From positions 251,369 to 315,368 of the forward strand of contig DJXN01000014.1 of the NCBI GenBank assembly GCA_002449765.1: a stretch of 64,000 bases of DNA. Direction: 5' to 3'. Below the pieces are notes generated by a model. The model was given only the letters and a program-made list of their open reading frames with translations, made no database searches and was not told the origin of the DNA. Below, piece by piece: positions 35,802 to 44,472 of the stretch (its first letter is position 1; every line of letters starts with the position of its first letter). The translations under genes and the position numbers were made by a program. Source of the stretch: Fibrobacter sp. UBA7003. Its GTDB lineage: Bacteria; Fibrobacterota; Fibrobacteria; Fibrobacterales; Fibrobacteraceae.

Positions 35802-36647
35802 CTAGCCGTTCACAGCAAGCACACTCCACCATTCGCCGCTTTCGCGTTCGACTTTCACCTTGAAGCCGGCTTCGTCAAACCACTTGAGAATGTAATCCTT
35901 TTCGGTCAGGAGCTGGCCCGAGATAATCAGCTCGCCACCGGGGGCAAGCAAGTCTTCGATGTCGTCACGAAGCGGCCAGAGTTCGCTACGGATCATGTTG
36001 CAGAGGATAACGTCGAACTTCGCGCCATCCTTGAACGCATCCAGGAATCCGAGGATGCAGTCGCTTTCGCCAAAGCCGTTGCGTTCAAAGTTTTCGGCAA
36101 TGCAGGGAATCGTGAGTGGGTCGATTTCGGTACCGACAGCAAGCTTTGCCCCCAGGCGGCGGGCGAACATCGCGAGAATGCCCGTACCCGTACCGATATC
36201 GAGAACCGACTTGCCGTTGAAATCGATATTTTCCATGAGCGTAGCGCAGCTGCTCGTGGTATCGTGTTCGCCCGTCCCGAATGCGGTTTTCGCTTCGAGT
36301 TCCAGCACCACGGCTTTCGGGTCATCGGGAGTAAATTCCACCCAGGGCGGGCGCACCCACAAACGCGGAGAAACAGGCACCGGCTGCGCGCGGTCGCGCC
36401 ACCACTTGTCCCAATCCTTTGCAGGCTCTTCGCTCAGCGTCCAGCCATATTGCGGAAACTCCGCCACAATGCGGTCACGCTCCGCCTTGTCTCCGGAGTA
36501 AAAACAAAAATCCGTGCGGCCTTCCGCCTTCGGGTCCAGTTCCTCGAGCGTCGCCACTCCCGCCTCGAAAAGCAGGTAGCTCGCGAGTTCAAAATCTTCG
36601 ACAGGGCAAAAGCCCTCCGCCTTGTACCATGTTTCAACTTTCTGCAT
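35802..36647 (-). CDS. prmA: ribosomal protein L11 methyltransferase
   Basis: The 281-residue protein matches PrmA: N-terminal substrate-recognition domain, then PPWVEFTP, LELEAKTAFGTGEHDTTSSC, the SAM motif SVLDIGTGTGILAMFARRLG, GTEIDPLTIPC and DVILCNMIRSELWPL. PrmA trimethylates the N-terminus and lysines of ribosomal protein L11. It lies six bases downstream of the HD-GYP gene on the same strand. Confidence 0.9.
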   Translation of the reverse strand: MQKVETWYKAEGFCPVEDFELASYLLFEAGVATLEELDPKAEGRTDFCFYSGDKAERDRIVAEFPQYGWTLSEEPAKDWDKWWRDRAQPVPVSPRLWVRPPWVEFTPDDPKAVVLELEAKTAFGTGEHDTTSSCATLMENIDFNGKSVLDIGTGTGILAMFARRLGAKLAVGTEIDPLTIPCIAENFERNGFGESDCILGFLDAFKDGAKFDVILCNMIRSELWPLRDDIEDLLAPGGELIISGQLLTEKDYILKWFDEAGFKVKVERESGEWWSVLAVNG

Positions 36648-36653
36648 AATAAA

Positions 36654-37952
36654 CTACAGTGACAACTGTTCCCATGCGTGACTTTGTTCGAACCAGCCGA
36701 GGATTTCGCCATCGACCTCGCCGTGCTTTTCCATGTCGTGCAACACGAAGAACGCCTTTTCGATAGGCATCGGTTTCTTGTACGGACGATCCTTCGCGGT
36801 AAGCGCCTCGAAAATATCGAGAATCGTCAGCAAGCGGACTTCCCTCGGGATTTTCTCGTTTACGAGATGGTCGGGGTAGCCCCTGCCGTTCAAAAGTTCG
36901 TGATGTTCGGAAGCCCAAGCGGCAACATCCATATACTTTTCTGGGAAATCGATTTGTTTCAAAATCCTGCGCGTCACGGTGACGTGGCTCTGGATGATGT
37001 TCCTTTCCGCGTCGTTCAGCGTTCCCTTGCGGATGGAAATATCCTGGATTTCTTCGGGGGTAAGCAGCGGATGTTCTGTCCCGTCCGTATCGCGGAATGT
37101 CACCATCCTTGCATTCTCCAGGAACGCGAGAGCTTCGTCGGGAACGAAGCCCGCGTTATTGATGCGCCTGATTTCGGCGAGGAAAAAATCCCTGTCCTGC
37201 TTGCGCTTTTCCATGTCGCACGCAGGCATCTGGTTCTTGAATACGGCGAGTTCCTCGAGCAGGTCAATCTTTTCGAAGCGGTTCTCGATGTCCTTGAGCT
37301 TCGGTCCGAGGCGGCTCGCCTTGTCCATGATTTCGAGCGGTACGGCAAGCTTGCCCACATCGTGCAGCCATACGCTCATGAGAAAATTCCTGCGGCGGTC
37401 CTCGTCGAATTTCCAGGAATGGTCCGTCGTTTCGAGCCATGTCAGGAACGCCTCGGCGATATGCACCATATTGCGCGTATGGTTCGCCGTATAGGAGGAT
37501 CGCTCGTCGATGGCCTGCGAAAGCGTCTTGACGATGGAATCGAGCAGGCGCTTCGTCTGCTCCGCCGAGCGAATCTTGAGTTCCGCAAGCTCGGTAACGT
37601 CGCCGATGACGGTAACCACGCCCACCTTCTCGCCCATGTTCCGCAACACGGAAGTGATAACGTGCAGCTGGGCCATCTTGTCGCCCTTGAAATAGGGAAC
37701 CAGTTTCTCGTGGACGGTATCGGAATCGTAGATGGCATCGAGGACGGTCTGGTTGAATTCGTCGTTTTCTTCGTCCCCAAAAAAGAGGCTCGCGAATTTT
37801 TTCCCTTCCATCTCCGTGCGGTCGCGGCCCAGGATCTTTTCAGCAGCGTTGTTCACGTAGCTGATGGTGCCATCAAAACGGATGGCGAGAACGCCTTCCA
37901 TCATATCCTGCACGATATTCCTGCTTATGAGGTCGCGATAGTCTTTTCCCAT
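36654..37952 (-). CDS. PAS and HD-GYP domain phosphohydrolase
   Basis: Start at ATG 37952 (MGKDYRDLISRNIVQDMMEG), 432 aa; the longer frame to 38090 overlaps the next gene. Residues about 10-125 form a PAS domain (YVNNAAEKILGRDRTEMEGK). The HD domain follows with NHTRNMVHIAEAF, HD at 197-198 (WLHDVGKLAVP) and HHELLNGRGYP at 350-360, the HD-GYP signature of cyclic-di-GMP phosphodiesterases. About 150 residues separate HD from GYP, well above the usual 65 or so, because of a charged helical insert (about 215-300). No membrane helix. It may adjust cyclic-di-GMP together with the EAL protein at 50930. Confidence 0.87.
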   Translation of the reverse strand: MGKDYRDLISRNIVQDMMEGVLAIRFDGTISYVNNAAEKILGRDRTEMEGKKFASLFFGDEENDEFNQTVLDAIYDSDTVHEKLVPYFKGDKMAQLHVITSVLRNMGEKVGVVTVIGDVTELAELKIRSAEQTKRLLDSIVKTLSQAIDERSSYTANHTRNMVHIAEAFLTWLETTDHSWKFDEDRRRNFLMSVWLHDVGKLAVPLEIMDKASRLGPKLKDIENRFEKIDLLEELAVFKNQMPACDMEKRKQDRDFFLAEIRRINNAGFVPDEALAFLENARMVTFRDTDGTEHPLLTPEEIQDISIRKGTLNDAERNIIQSHVTVTRRILKQIDFPEKYMDVAAWASEHHELLNGRGYPDHLVNEKIPREVRLLTILDIFEALTAKDRPYKKPMPIEKAFFVLHDMEKHGEVDGEILGWFEQSHAWEQLSL

Positions 37953-37972
37953 GCAAAAAAGATAACAAGAAA

Positions 37973-39601
37973 TTACCGGTTTTTGCAAATCGGGAACTTG
38001 TAGTAGTCGCAAAGGGCATCCACTTCGCGCTTCAGGATGGGCGAATTCTGCTCTTCCAGATAGTAGCGGCTGACAAGCGCGCTGCTGCACGTTGAATCAT
38101 CGATGGCAATCCGATTTGGCCAGCCGCGGTCGGCGCACCAGTTCCACAGGTATTCCTTGCATTTGTTCCTTTCGGGGCTTTCCAGGCACTGTTCCTTGAG
38201 TTCGCTGCAGTCCGCGATGGAATTGCTCTTGAAGCCGCTTGCGATGCAGTAGCGCTTCAACCCGTCGGCATAGGCATCGGACTTGTCCTCATCGCTAATG
38301 GTGTCGGGCAGGTACACGGACCATTTATCCTCATCGTTCATCATCGCCGCCTTCACTAGCGAAGGGTAGCAGGTCTTTTCGCTCCGGTATTCGTCGTACT
38401 TGTAATACAGATGGGCGGCGTAGTTCGCCTCCACAAGGCCATAGCCATGAGATTCCATTTCCGCGGGAGTCATCCCCGAGCAATAGACATCCTGGTAAAG
38501 CCTGCACCCGCGCGAATCCCAGCTGTCGGAATTGTCGCCCGAAGTCTCGTCGCAGTTACGGAAGGCGATGTGTTCCATCGAAACTCCGTCGTCGCCTTCG
38601 ACATAGAACGAGAATGTCGACTTTGCCATCCCGCTGAATACGCCCATGCCGTTTTCGATGTTGGATTCCGGGACGACGCGCGAATCCGAGACGGAGCCCT
38701 TTACTTTGCTCTCGTAGTCGATGTAGTGTTCGTCCGTCGTGTAGAACACGACCGACACAGGCCCGAGCGGCATCATCATGTTCGGCAGGAACAGCGTATC
38801 GAGCGCCTGGATTCCGGCGATGCTCTGCTTTGCCGTGTAGCCGAGATTCGCCATCTTTTCCAGCGGGTCATGCATGGAAATCCCGGTATAGCCTTCCGAA
38901 TCTGGTTCCACGAGACCGCTCAACATCTTGTTGACAGTCGTATTCATCGATTCCTCGTTCTCCATGCCGTATTGCAATATGGAAATCACGCCCTTGATGG
39001 ACTTGTCGTAGTCAAGAGCGCACTTGACAGTTTCCATGTCCAGCGGGAATTCCAGGAACTTGATGTGCACGGTATCGCTTCCGTCGGTTTCAACCCACTC
39101 GAAGCTACCATCCTGCTGGGGCACGCTGAGTCCCTTGACCTTCACGGGCGGCGGAATCGTCGCCTTCGCGCTATATGTCGATTTTACCGTTTGGCCCGCG
39201 CTATCCCACTTGAAAAACGCTTCCATCGTGTAAGTTTCACCGACGATACCGCGATATTCGCCCTTGGCCTGCGGCCTGGAAAAGCAGTTCGGATTTTCCG
39301 GCATCTCGGCACCGATTTCTACCACAGTGTCAATTTCGTTTCCGTTCCCGTCGCGGAATTTTCCCGAAACGGTCACGTAAGCGCTGTCATAGAACGCGAA
39401 GAGTTCCGCAGATGTTTCGTCGAGTTCATAGACCTTCGAGAAGCAGATCCTGGATTCGCCCCCATCGAGGACATAGCCGTAGGTGTAGATACCCGTATAC
39501 ACGTCGCGTTCCTCGGGATAGTACTCCCACGGGCCGTGGAAATCACAGGCGACCAGCAGCGCGACCGCAAATGCGCAGAGGAGTCTAGAAATAGTATTCA
39601 T
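37973..39601 (-). CDS. DUF4249-like lipoprotein, partner of the TonB receptor
   Basis: The 542-residue protein has a lipoprotein signal (MNTISRLLCAFAVALLVAC) and a beta-rich N-terminal half (YTYGYVLDGGESRICFSKVY; AYVTVSGKFRDGNGNEID) like DUF4249 proteins of the FCB group. Several cysteine pairs lie in the second half (RNCDETSGDN, RGCRLYQDVYCSGM, CIASGF, KEQCLESPERNKC). DUF4249 genes typically accompany TonB-dependent receptors. This gene overlaps the receptor gene by 17 bp. The protein is presumably an outer-membrane lipoprotein acting with the receptor. Confidence 0.7.
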   Translation of the reverse strand: MNTISRLLCAFAVALLVACDFHGPWEYYPEERDVYTGIYTYGYVLDGGESRICFSKVYELDETSAELFAFYDSAYVTVSGKFRDGNGNEIDTVVEIGAEMPENPNCFSRPQAKGEYRGIVGETYTMEAFFKWDSAGQTVKSTYSAKATIPPPVKVKGLSVPQQDGSFEWVETDGSDTVHIKFLEFPLDMETVKCALDYDKSIKGVISILQYGMENEESMNTTVNKMLSGLVEPDSEGYTGISMHDPLEKMANLGYTAKQSIAGIQALDTLFLPNMMMPLGPVSVVFYTTDEHYIDYESKVKGSVSDSRVVPESNIENGMGVFSGMAKSTFSFYVEGDDGVSMEHIAFRNCDETSGDNSDSWDSRGCRLYQDVYCSGMTPAEMESHGYGLVEANYAAHLYYKYDEYRSEKTCYPSLVKAAMMNDEDKWSVYLPDTISDEDKSDAYADGLKRYCIASGFKSNSIADCSELKEQCLESPERNKCKEYLWNWCADRGWPNRIAIDDSTCSSALVSRYYLEEQNSPILKREVDALCDYYKFPICKNR

Positions 39602-42086
39602 AGTTCAGCATAATCGGCAAAAAGGGGAACTGCGTAATTTCTGTCTTCTCGGGCGGATTCTTGCTCGTATCGTAGAAACTGTAGAACATATTGTCGTGAT
39701 CGGTCAGGTTGATGATCGTCCAGCTGAAATTCCACTTGCCTTCGCGACCGACATCGATGGCCTTCACGTCGATGCGGAAGTAATCCGTCTGGCGGCCCGC
39801 ATTGCGACTCCCGGGCAGCACCGTTATCTTGTCTGAATACTCCTGGCTCCCGATTTCCTTGCGGTAGTAATAGCCCTTGTACTCGCTGATGGGCATGCCG
39901 GCGGAATACTTGAGGGCAAGCGAAGAACGGAGGTAGCGACCCTTCTTTTCGTGTTTCCATATGGCATCCTCGTCACCCTTCCAGTTGATTCCCAGGTCCA
40001 TCTTCAGCGCGTAAGGCTGGTGCCAGCTCGGGAAATACGGTTTCGTCCCGTCGTTTGTCCTGAGGACGCTTATGCCCTGGCTCCAGTTGACGCCGCCGAA
40101 CCACCAGCCCTTATTCTTGCGCAGCGAGAGCTCGTAACCGAAGGAGTACCCTTCCGCCGTCCCGAAACCGTCGGCCACCACAAAATCCTTGGACGCGGTT
40201 TCCTCATTGCTGTCGAGTACCGCCTGGAACGTATTCAGGTTGTTCTGCGTCTTGTAATACACGCCCACGGTCGCGTCGTAGTCCTTGAACAGATCGCGCT
40301 GGGTATATTCTGCGGCAATGAGCCATGACGATGCGGGTTCGATATGCTTGCCCTTCGTGGTCGTGGTCGCCGGGTAGTAGAATTCGTTGAGCGTCTCCTG
40401 GTCGGTATAGACAATCGAGTTCAGGTATTGCAGGTAGTAGCCGCCATAGACTTCGAGCGTCTTGGTTTCATCGAGATTCACCGTGAGCGACGCACGCGGT
40501 TCCACCCCAAAGTGTTCCGCGGCCGTCTGGTAATTGAAACGCAAACCGTATTGCAGCAACCAGTCGGGATTCATTTTCCAGGAATCCTGCACGTAGGCCA
40601 CGTGGTGGAAAGGTTTCTGGATGTCGGCAATCTTCATGGAGGACATCTGTTCCTGATAGCGTTCGTAATCGTATTCCAGCTCGTAGCCCGCAGTAATCGT
40701 GTGGTTCTCGATGCCGCGGAAGTTGACCCACTGCTTGCCCGAGAAAGTGTAGAGGAACATGTCGATGGACATGAGGTCGCCCACCTTCATGGTCTGATAG
40801 AATTCGCTATAGGCAAGCGTCGCGTTGTAATCCCAGTCGCCGTTGATGCGGTGCGAGATATTCACCGGGATGGCGACGTTGCCCCAGTCCATATAGAGCG
40901 GGTCGAAACTCAGGCGGTCCTTGCCCACGTAGAAGCTGAACTTGAGGCGGGTATCCTCAGTGAAGTTGTACATGAACGTGCCCTGCAGGTCGGTAAACTC
41001 GTAATCGAGCGCGAGATCCAAAAGCCCTATAGAATTCATCAGGTCGAGCATGAACCCGATGTAGGTTGTGCGGCCTGCAATCACCCAGCGGGCGTCGCCC
41101 TTGTGGCCTTCGGTATGGAGCTGGGCCGCAAACGTACTTATCTTGACGCTCGACTTGCTGAACCATTCCTCCACGGAATCCTGGCCGCCCGCGCGTCCGT
41201 CCATCTTGAGCACAGAACTCAGGCGGTTGCCGTACTGCGCCGGGAACCCGCTCTTGTAGAACTGCACGTCGTCGATGCCTTCCACAAGGAACGTGCTGAA
41301 CAGCCCGAAGAAATGCACCGGGGAATACACGACCGCGTTGTCGAACAGGAACAAGTTCTGGTCGGCCGCACCGCCGCGCACGTAGATCTTGGAACTGAAA
41401 TCGGAACTTGCCACCACGCCCGGAAGCGCCTGGATGCTCTTGATGACGTCGGCCTCGGCGAGGCCCGGCATGCGCTTGATGGACTTCGCGGAAACCACCG
41501 ATTCGCCCGGTTTGCGCTTGGGCCGCTTGCGCAACTGCACCACGACCTTCTTGAGTTCGGTCACCTTCTCGTTGCTGCCAGCGGCAAGGAGGGCGTCTAC
41601 ATCGACATCCTTTTCGGGAGAGGAGGAACTGCCGGAGGGGCCTGCATTTGCGACTGCGGAATCGGGCTTTTGCGATGCGGATGTAGAATCACCCGGGGTC
41701 GCGTCCGCGGAATCAGAAGACGCGACATTCGCGCTATCCGATGCAACAAACCTATCGCCCAACGCCTGCGAGAAACTGCGTTCGCTCCCGGTGTAGACAA
41801 GTTCATAGCATTTTTCCTTCTCAGCACCCGCCGTATCGGAATTGGTGACGCACACATTCCAGAGCGTATCTTCAGGGAGCACGATGCTGAAAGGCGACCC
41901 GACCATAGTCTGCAGCGCCTCGCCCGACTCGAGAATTTCCACATTCAGCTTTTCGCCTGCGGCAAAGGAAGGGTCCTGCACCACGCCGTTGAAGACGATT
42001 CCCTGGACCCGCGCGGAATCTGCCGCCCCCTGCGCGAAGGCGGCGGTCGTGAGCAACAAGGCGATTATGCTAATATAAAATTTCAA
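39585..42086 (-). CDS. TonB-dependent outer-membrane receptor
   Basis: The 833-residue protein has a signal peptide (MKFYISIIALLLTTAAFAQG), a carboxypeptidase-regulatory-like N-terminal domain (about 25-110), a Ser/Asp-rich linker and a plug domain (IKRMPGLAEADVIKSIQALP, GVVASSDFSSKIYVRGGAAD). The 22-strand-type barrel follows, ending LNYEYYF. The plug motif YVRGGAADQNL is typical of receptors with a CarboxypepD_reg domain. The substrate is unknown. Its upstream region carries the bipartite motif shared with the ECF operon. Antisense long frames are shadows. Confidence 0.93.
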   Translation of the reverse strand: MKFYISIIALLLTTAAFAQGAADSARVQGIVFNGVVQDPSFAAGEKLNVEILESGEALQTMVGSPFSIVLPEDTLWNVCVTNSDTAGAEKEKCYELVYTGSERSFSQALGDRFVASDSANVASSDSADATPGDSTSASQKPDSAVANAGPSGSSSSPEKDVDVDALLAAGSNEKVTELKKVVVQLRKRPKRKPGESVVSAKSIKRMPGLAEADVIKSIQALPGVVASSDFSSKIYVRGGAADQNLFLFDNAVVYSPVHFFGLFSTFLVEGIDDVQFYKSGFPAQYGNRLSSVLKMDGRAGGQDSVEEWFSKSSVKISTFAAQLHTEGHKGDARWVIAGRTTYIGFMLDLMNSIGLLDLALDYEFTDLQGTFMYNFTEDTRLKFSFYVGKDRLSFDPLYMDWGNVAIPVNISHRINGDWDYNATLAYSEFYQTMKVGDLMSIDMFLYTFSGKQWVNFRGIENHTITAGYELEYDYERYQEQMSSMKIADIQKPFHHVAYVQDSWKMNPDWLLQYGLRFNYQTAAEHFGVEPRASLTVNLDETKTLEVYGGYYLQYLNSIVYTDQETLNEFYYPATTTTKGKHIEPASSWLIAAEYTQRDLFKDYDATVGVYYKTQNNLNTFQAVLDSNEETASKDFVVADGFGTAEGYSFGYELSLRKNKGWWFGGVNWSQGISVLRTNDGTKPYFPSWHQPYALKMDLGINWKGDEDAIWKHEKKGRYLRSSLALKYSAGMPISEYKGYYYRKEIGSQEYSDKITVLPGSRNAGRQTDYFRIDVKAIDVGREGKWNFSWTIINLTDHDNMFYSFYDTSKNPPEKTEITQFPFLPIMLNYEYYF

Positions 42087-42141
42087 AAAAATCTCGCGTT
42101 TAAAGCAAAAATAGCAAATAAGGGACCTTATTCGTCATTTA

Positions 42142-42169
42142 AACACCCGAAGGCACGAAAAGTGTCACC
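42142..42169 (-). promoter_or_regulatory. bipartite promoter/operator motif, copy A (TonB receptor side)
   Basis: Minus strand: GGTGACACTTTT (42169-42158), ten bases, GGTGTT (42147-42142). The same two blocks with the same spacing occur at 56553-56580 before the ECF sigma gene. Orientation points to the TonB receptor gene (start 42086), although the divergent GH3 gene at 42218 shares the intergenic region. Confidence 0.6.
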
Positions 42170-42217
42170 TTTTATGTCGAACTTTTTATATTTCCGCAAA
42201 AAAAATCAAAGGTGTAT

Positions 42218-43399
42218 ATGGGAATCAGGAATCACATAAGAATATCATCTTGGAAGGGCGCAGCACTGATAGGAACCATCGCTATCCTCGCAGCCTGTGG
42301 CGACAATTCCTCGAGCGGCCCGGAAGGCGACACTCCGGCAACAAGCGCTTCCACGCTCGACATAAGCAAGATGTCTATCCGCGAGAAAGTGGGGCAGATG
42401 TTCTTCGTGCGCCCCGAGGCACTTGATACGAGTATCCACTGGAACGAATATGCGGAACTCCCGGATTACAAGCTGCAGCACGTGAACAAGACCATGCTCG
42501 CGATAAACGAGGACTACCCCGTCGGCGGCGTGATTCTTTACGCGCACAACATCGTGGACGAGGCGCAGCTCGGTGAATTCATCGCCGAAATCAGGGAGTT
42601 GAACGGCAGCCCGCTCCTTGCCATTGACGAGGAAGGCGGACGCGTCGCGCGCATCGCGAACAACGGGAACTTCGACGTTCCCAAGTACGAAAGCATGGCT
42701 GCCATCGCCGAAAGCGGCGACCCGAACGAAGCCTACAAGGCGGCATTCACCATCGGGAGCTACGTGAAGGAATACGGTTTCGACATCGACTACGCCCCGG
42801 TCGCCGACGTGAACACGAATCCCGAGAACATTGTCATCGGGCCGCGCGCCTTCTCGGACGACCCCGAGACCGCCGCCAAGTTTGTGGTAAGTTACCTGAA
42901 CGGCCTCGATTCCGCAGGCGTCATCGGCACGCTCAAGCACTTCCCCGGCCACGGCGACGTAAAGACCGACACGCATTCCGGCTACGCCGAGACGAACAAG
43001 ACCTGGGAAGAGATGCTCGAATGTGAAATGGTCCCGTTCAAGGCCGGCATCAAGGCGGGCGCAAAGATGGTCATGACCGCGCACATCGCCGCCCCCAAAG
43101 TCACCGGCGACGATCTGCCCGCAACGCTTTCGCCCGTCATTCTGCAAGACAAGCTCCGCGGTGAACTCGGATTCAAGGGAGTCATCGTGACCGATGCGAT
43201 GGACATGGGCGCCATCACCACGCAGTTCGGGAACGCCGAAGCCGCCATCAAGTCCATACAGGCGGGCGTCGACGTGGTGCTTTGCTCCCGCGAATTCACG
43301 CAGGTGTTCGATGCAGTCGTGAAGGCGGTCGAAGACGGCGAAATAAAGGAAACCCGCATTGACGAAAGCGTCAAACGGATTCTCGACTTGAAAAAGTAG
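42218..43399 (+). CDS. glycoside hydrolase family 3 lipoprotein (beta-N-acetylhexosaminidase-like)
   Basis: Start at ATG 42218 after AAAGG. The signal ends in the lipobox ILAAC-GD. The GH3 domain includes IDEEGGRVARI, APVADVNTNPENIVIGPRAF, the KHFPGHGDV motif with the catalytic histidine that marks NagZ-type enzymes, and VTDAMDMGA with the nucleophile Asp. The single-domain size (394 aa) fits NagZ-type N-acetyl-beta-glucosaminidases that release GlcNAc from peptidoglycan or chitin-like polymers. Unlike classical cytoplasmic NagZ it is predicted lipid-anchored. Confidence 0.88.
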   Translation: MGIRNHIRISSWKGAALIGTIAILAACGDNSSSGPEGDTPATSASTLDISKMSIREKVGQMFFVRPEALDTSIHWNEYAELPDYKLQHVNKTMLAINEDYPVGGVILYAHNIVDEAQLGEFIAEIRELNGSPLLAIDEEGGRVARIANNGNFDVPKYESMAAIAESGDPNEAYKAAFTIGSYVKEYGFDIDYAPVADVNTNPENIVIGPRAFSDDPETAAKFVVSYLNGLDSAGVIGTLKHFPGHGDVKTDTHSGYAETNKTWEEMLECEMVPFKAGIKAGAKMVMTAHIAAPKVTGDDLPATLSPVILQDKLRGELGFKGVIVTDAMDMGAITTQFGNAEAAIKSIQAGVDVVLCSREFTQVFDAVVKAVEDGEIKETRIDESVKRILDLKK

Positions 43400-43407
43400 A
43401 AGCAGGT

Positions 43408-44466
43408 TTACAGCAGTTCTTCTAGAGTCCGGAACACCGTTTCGGGCTCCACGGGCTTGCTCAAGTGCGCGTTCAGGCCGGCCTGCAGGCTGTTCTGCAC
43501 ATCTTCATCGAAGGCGTTCGCGGTAAGCGCGATAATGGGAATGCTCTTCGCATCTTCGCGGTCCATGGAACGGATGACGCGGGTCGCCTCGAGGCCATCC
43601 ATCTCGGGCATGCGCACGTCCATGAGGATGGCGGAATAGTAGCCCGGTTCGTGCGACTTGAACATCTCTACGGCAATGCGCCCGTTCTCCGCACGCTCTG
43701 CCTTCATCTCGCGCATCGAAAGTATCATCGCCATGATTTCCGCGTTTACGGGGAGGTCTTCGGCGAGCAGTATCGTCCGTCCGGAAAGTGTCGCGCGCGG
43801 TTTTTCGTGCTGTCCGCCCGACAAGCAACGTTCGCTGCCATTGTGCGGGGACTTCTGCAGTATCACGGTAACAGTGAACTTCGAACCGACACCCTTCTCG
43901 CTTTCCACGTCGATGTGCCCGTCCATCAGTTCCACGATGCTCTTGGTGATAGAGAGCCCAAGCCCCGTGCTGCCGTGCTTGCTGGTGTAGGATTCGTCTT
44001 CCAGCGCAAAGGCCTCGAACATGCGCGGTAAAAAGTCCTTGCCGATTCCGATTCCCGTGTCCTCTATGGTAAAGCGCAGGGGGCATTCCCGAGAATGTTG
44101 ATGAGCACCTGCCTGAGCTTCATCTCGTCGCCGATATAGCAGTTGGACACCCCGTCCTTCACGTTGCTGCTGTAACGGATTTTCTTGTCGTGGCACTGCG
44201 CCGTCACGATGGCGTTCACCTGTTCGAGCTCATGCGCGAACGAGAATTCTGCATTCTTGAGCGACATGCTGCCCGATTCGATGCGGCTGATATCCAGGAT
44301 ACCCCACAGCATGTCGGTGATGTAGTACACAAGTACGCCGAGCAAGAAGCGCCGGTAATACAGGCGGGTACGCGAATACTCCGACCCGTCCTGCTTCCGC
44401 AACACATCCCGGTTACCGATAAGCAGGAGTATTGTCGCCAAAAAAGCCTATAATCGAGTAAGTCAT
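43408..44466 (-). pseudogene. decayed hybrid sensor histidine kinase
   Basis: The remnant starts at ATG 44466 (MTYSIIGFF), breaks at a six-A run (44440-44445, plus strand), and continues in another frame (LATILLLIGNRDVLRKQDGS; YYRRFLLGVLVYYITDMLWG). It then jumps without the dimerisation helix to ILDISRIESGSM, runs to INILGNA, and changes frame again near 44090 to RFTIEDTGIGIGKDF. The remaining ATPase part (STGLGLSITKSIVELMDGHI) and a complete receiver domain (LMDVRMPEMDGLEATRVIRS) follow to 43408. Three lesions are therefore visible: a homopolymer indel, an in-frame deletion across the HisKA histidine, and a deletion with frameshift in the ATPase domain. The receiver half (stop 43408) remains open and might still be made. 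Confidence 0.8.
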
Positions 44467-44472
44467 GACCCA

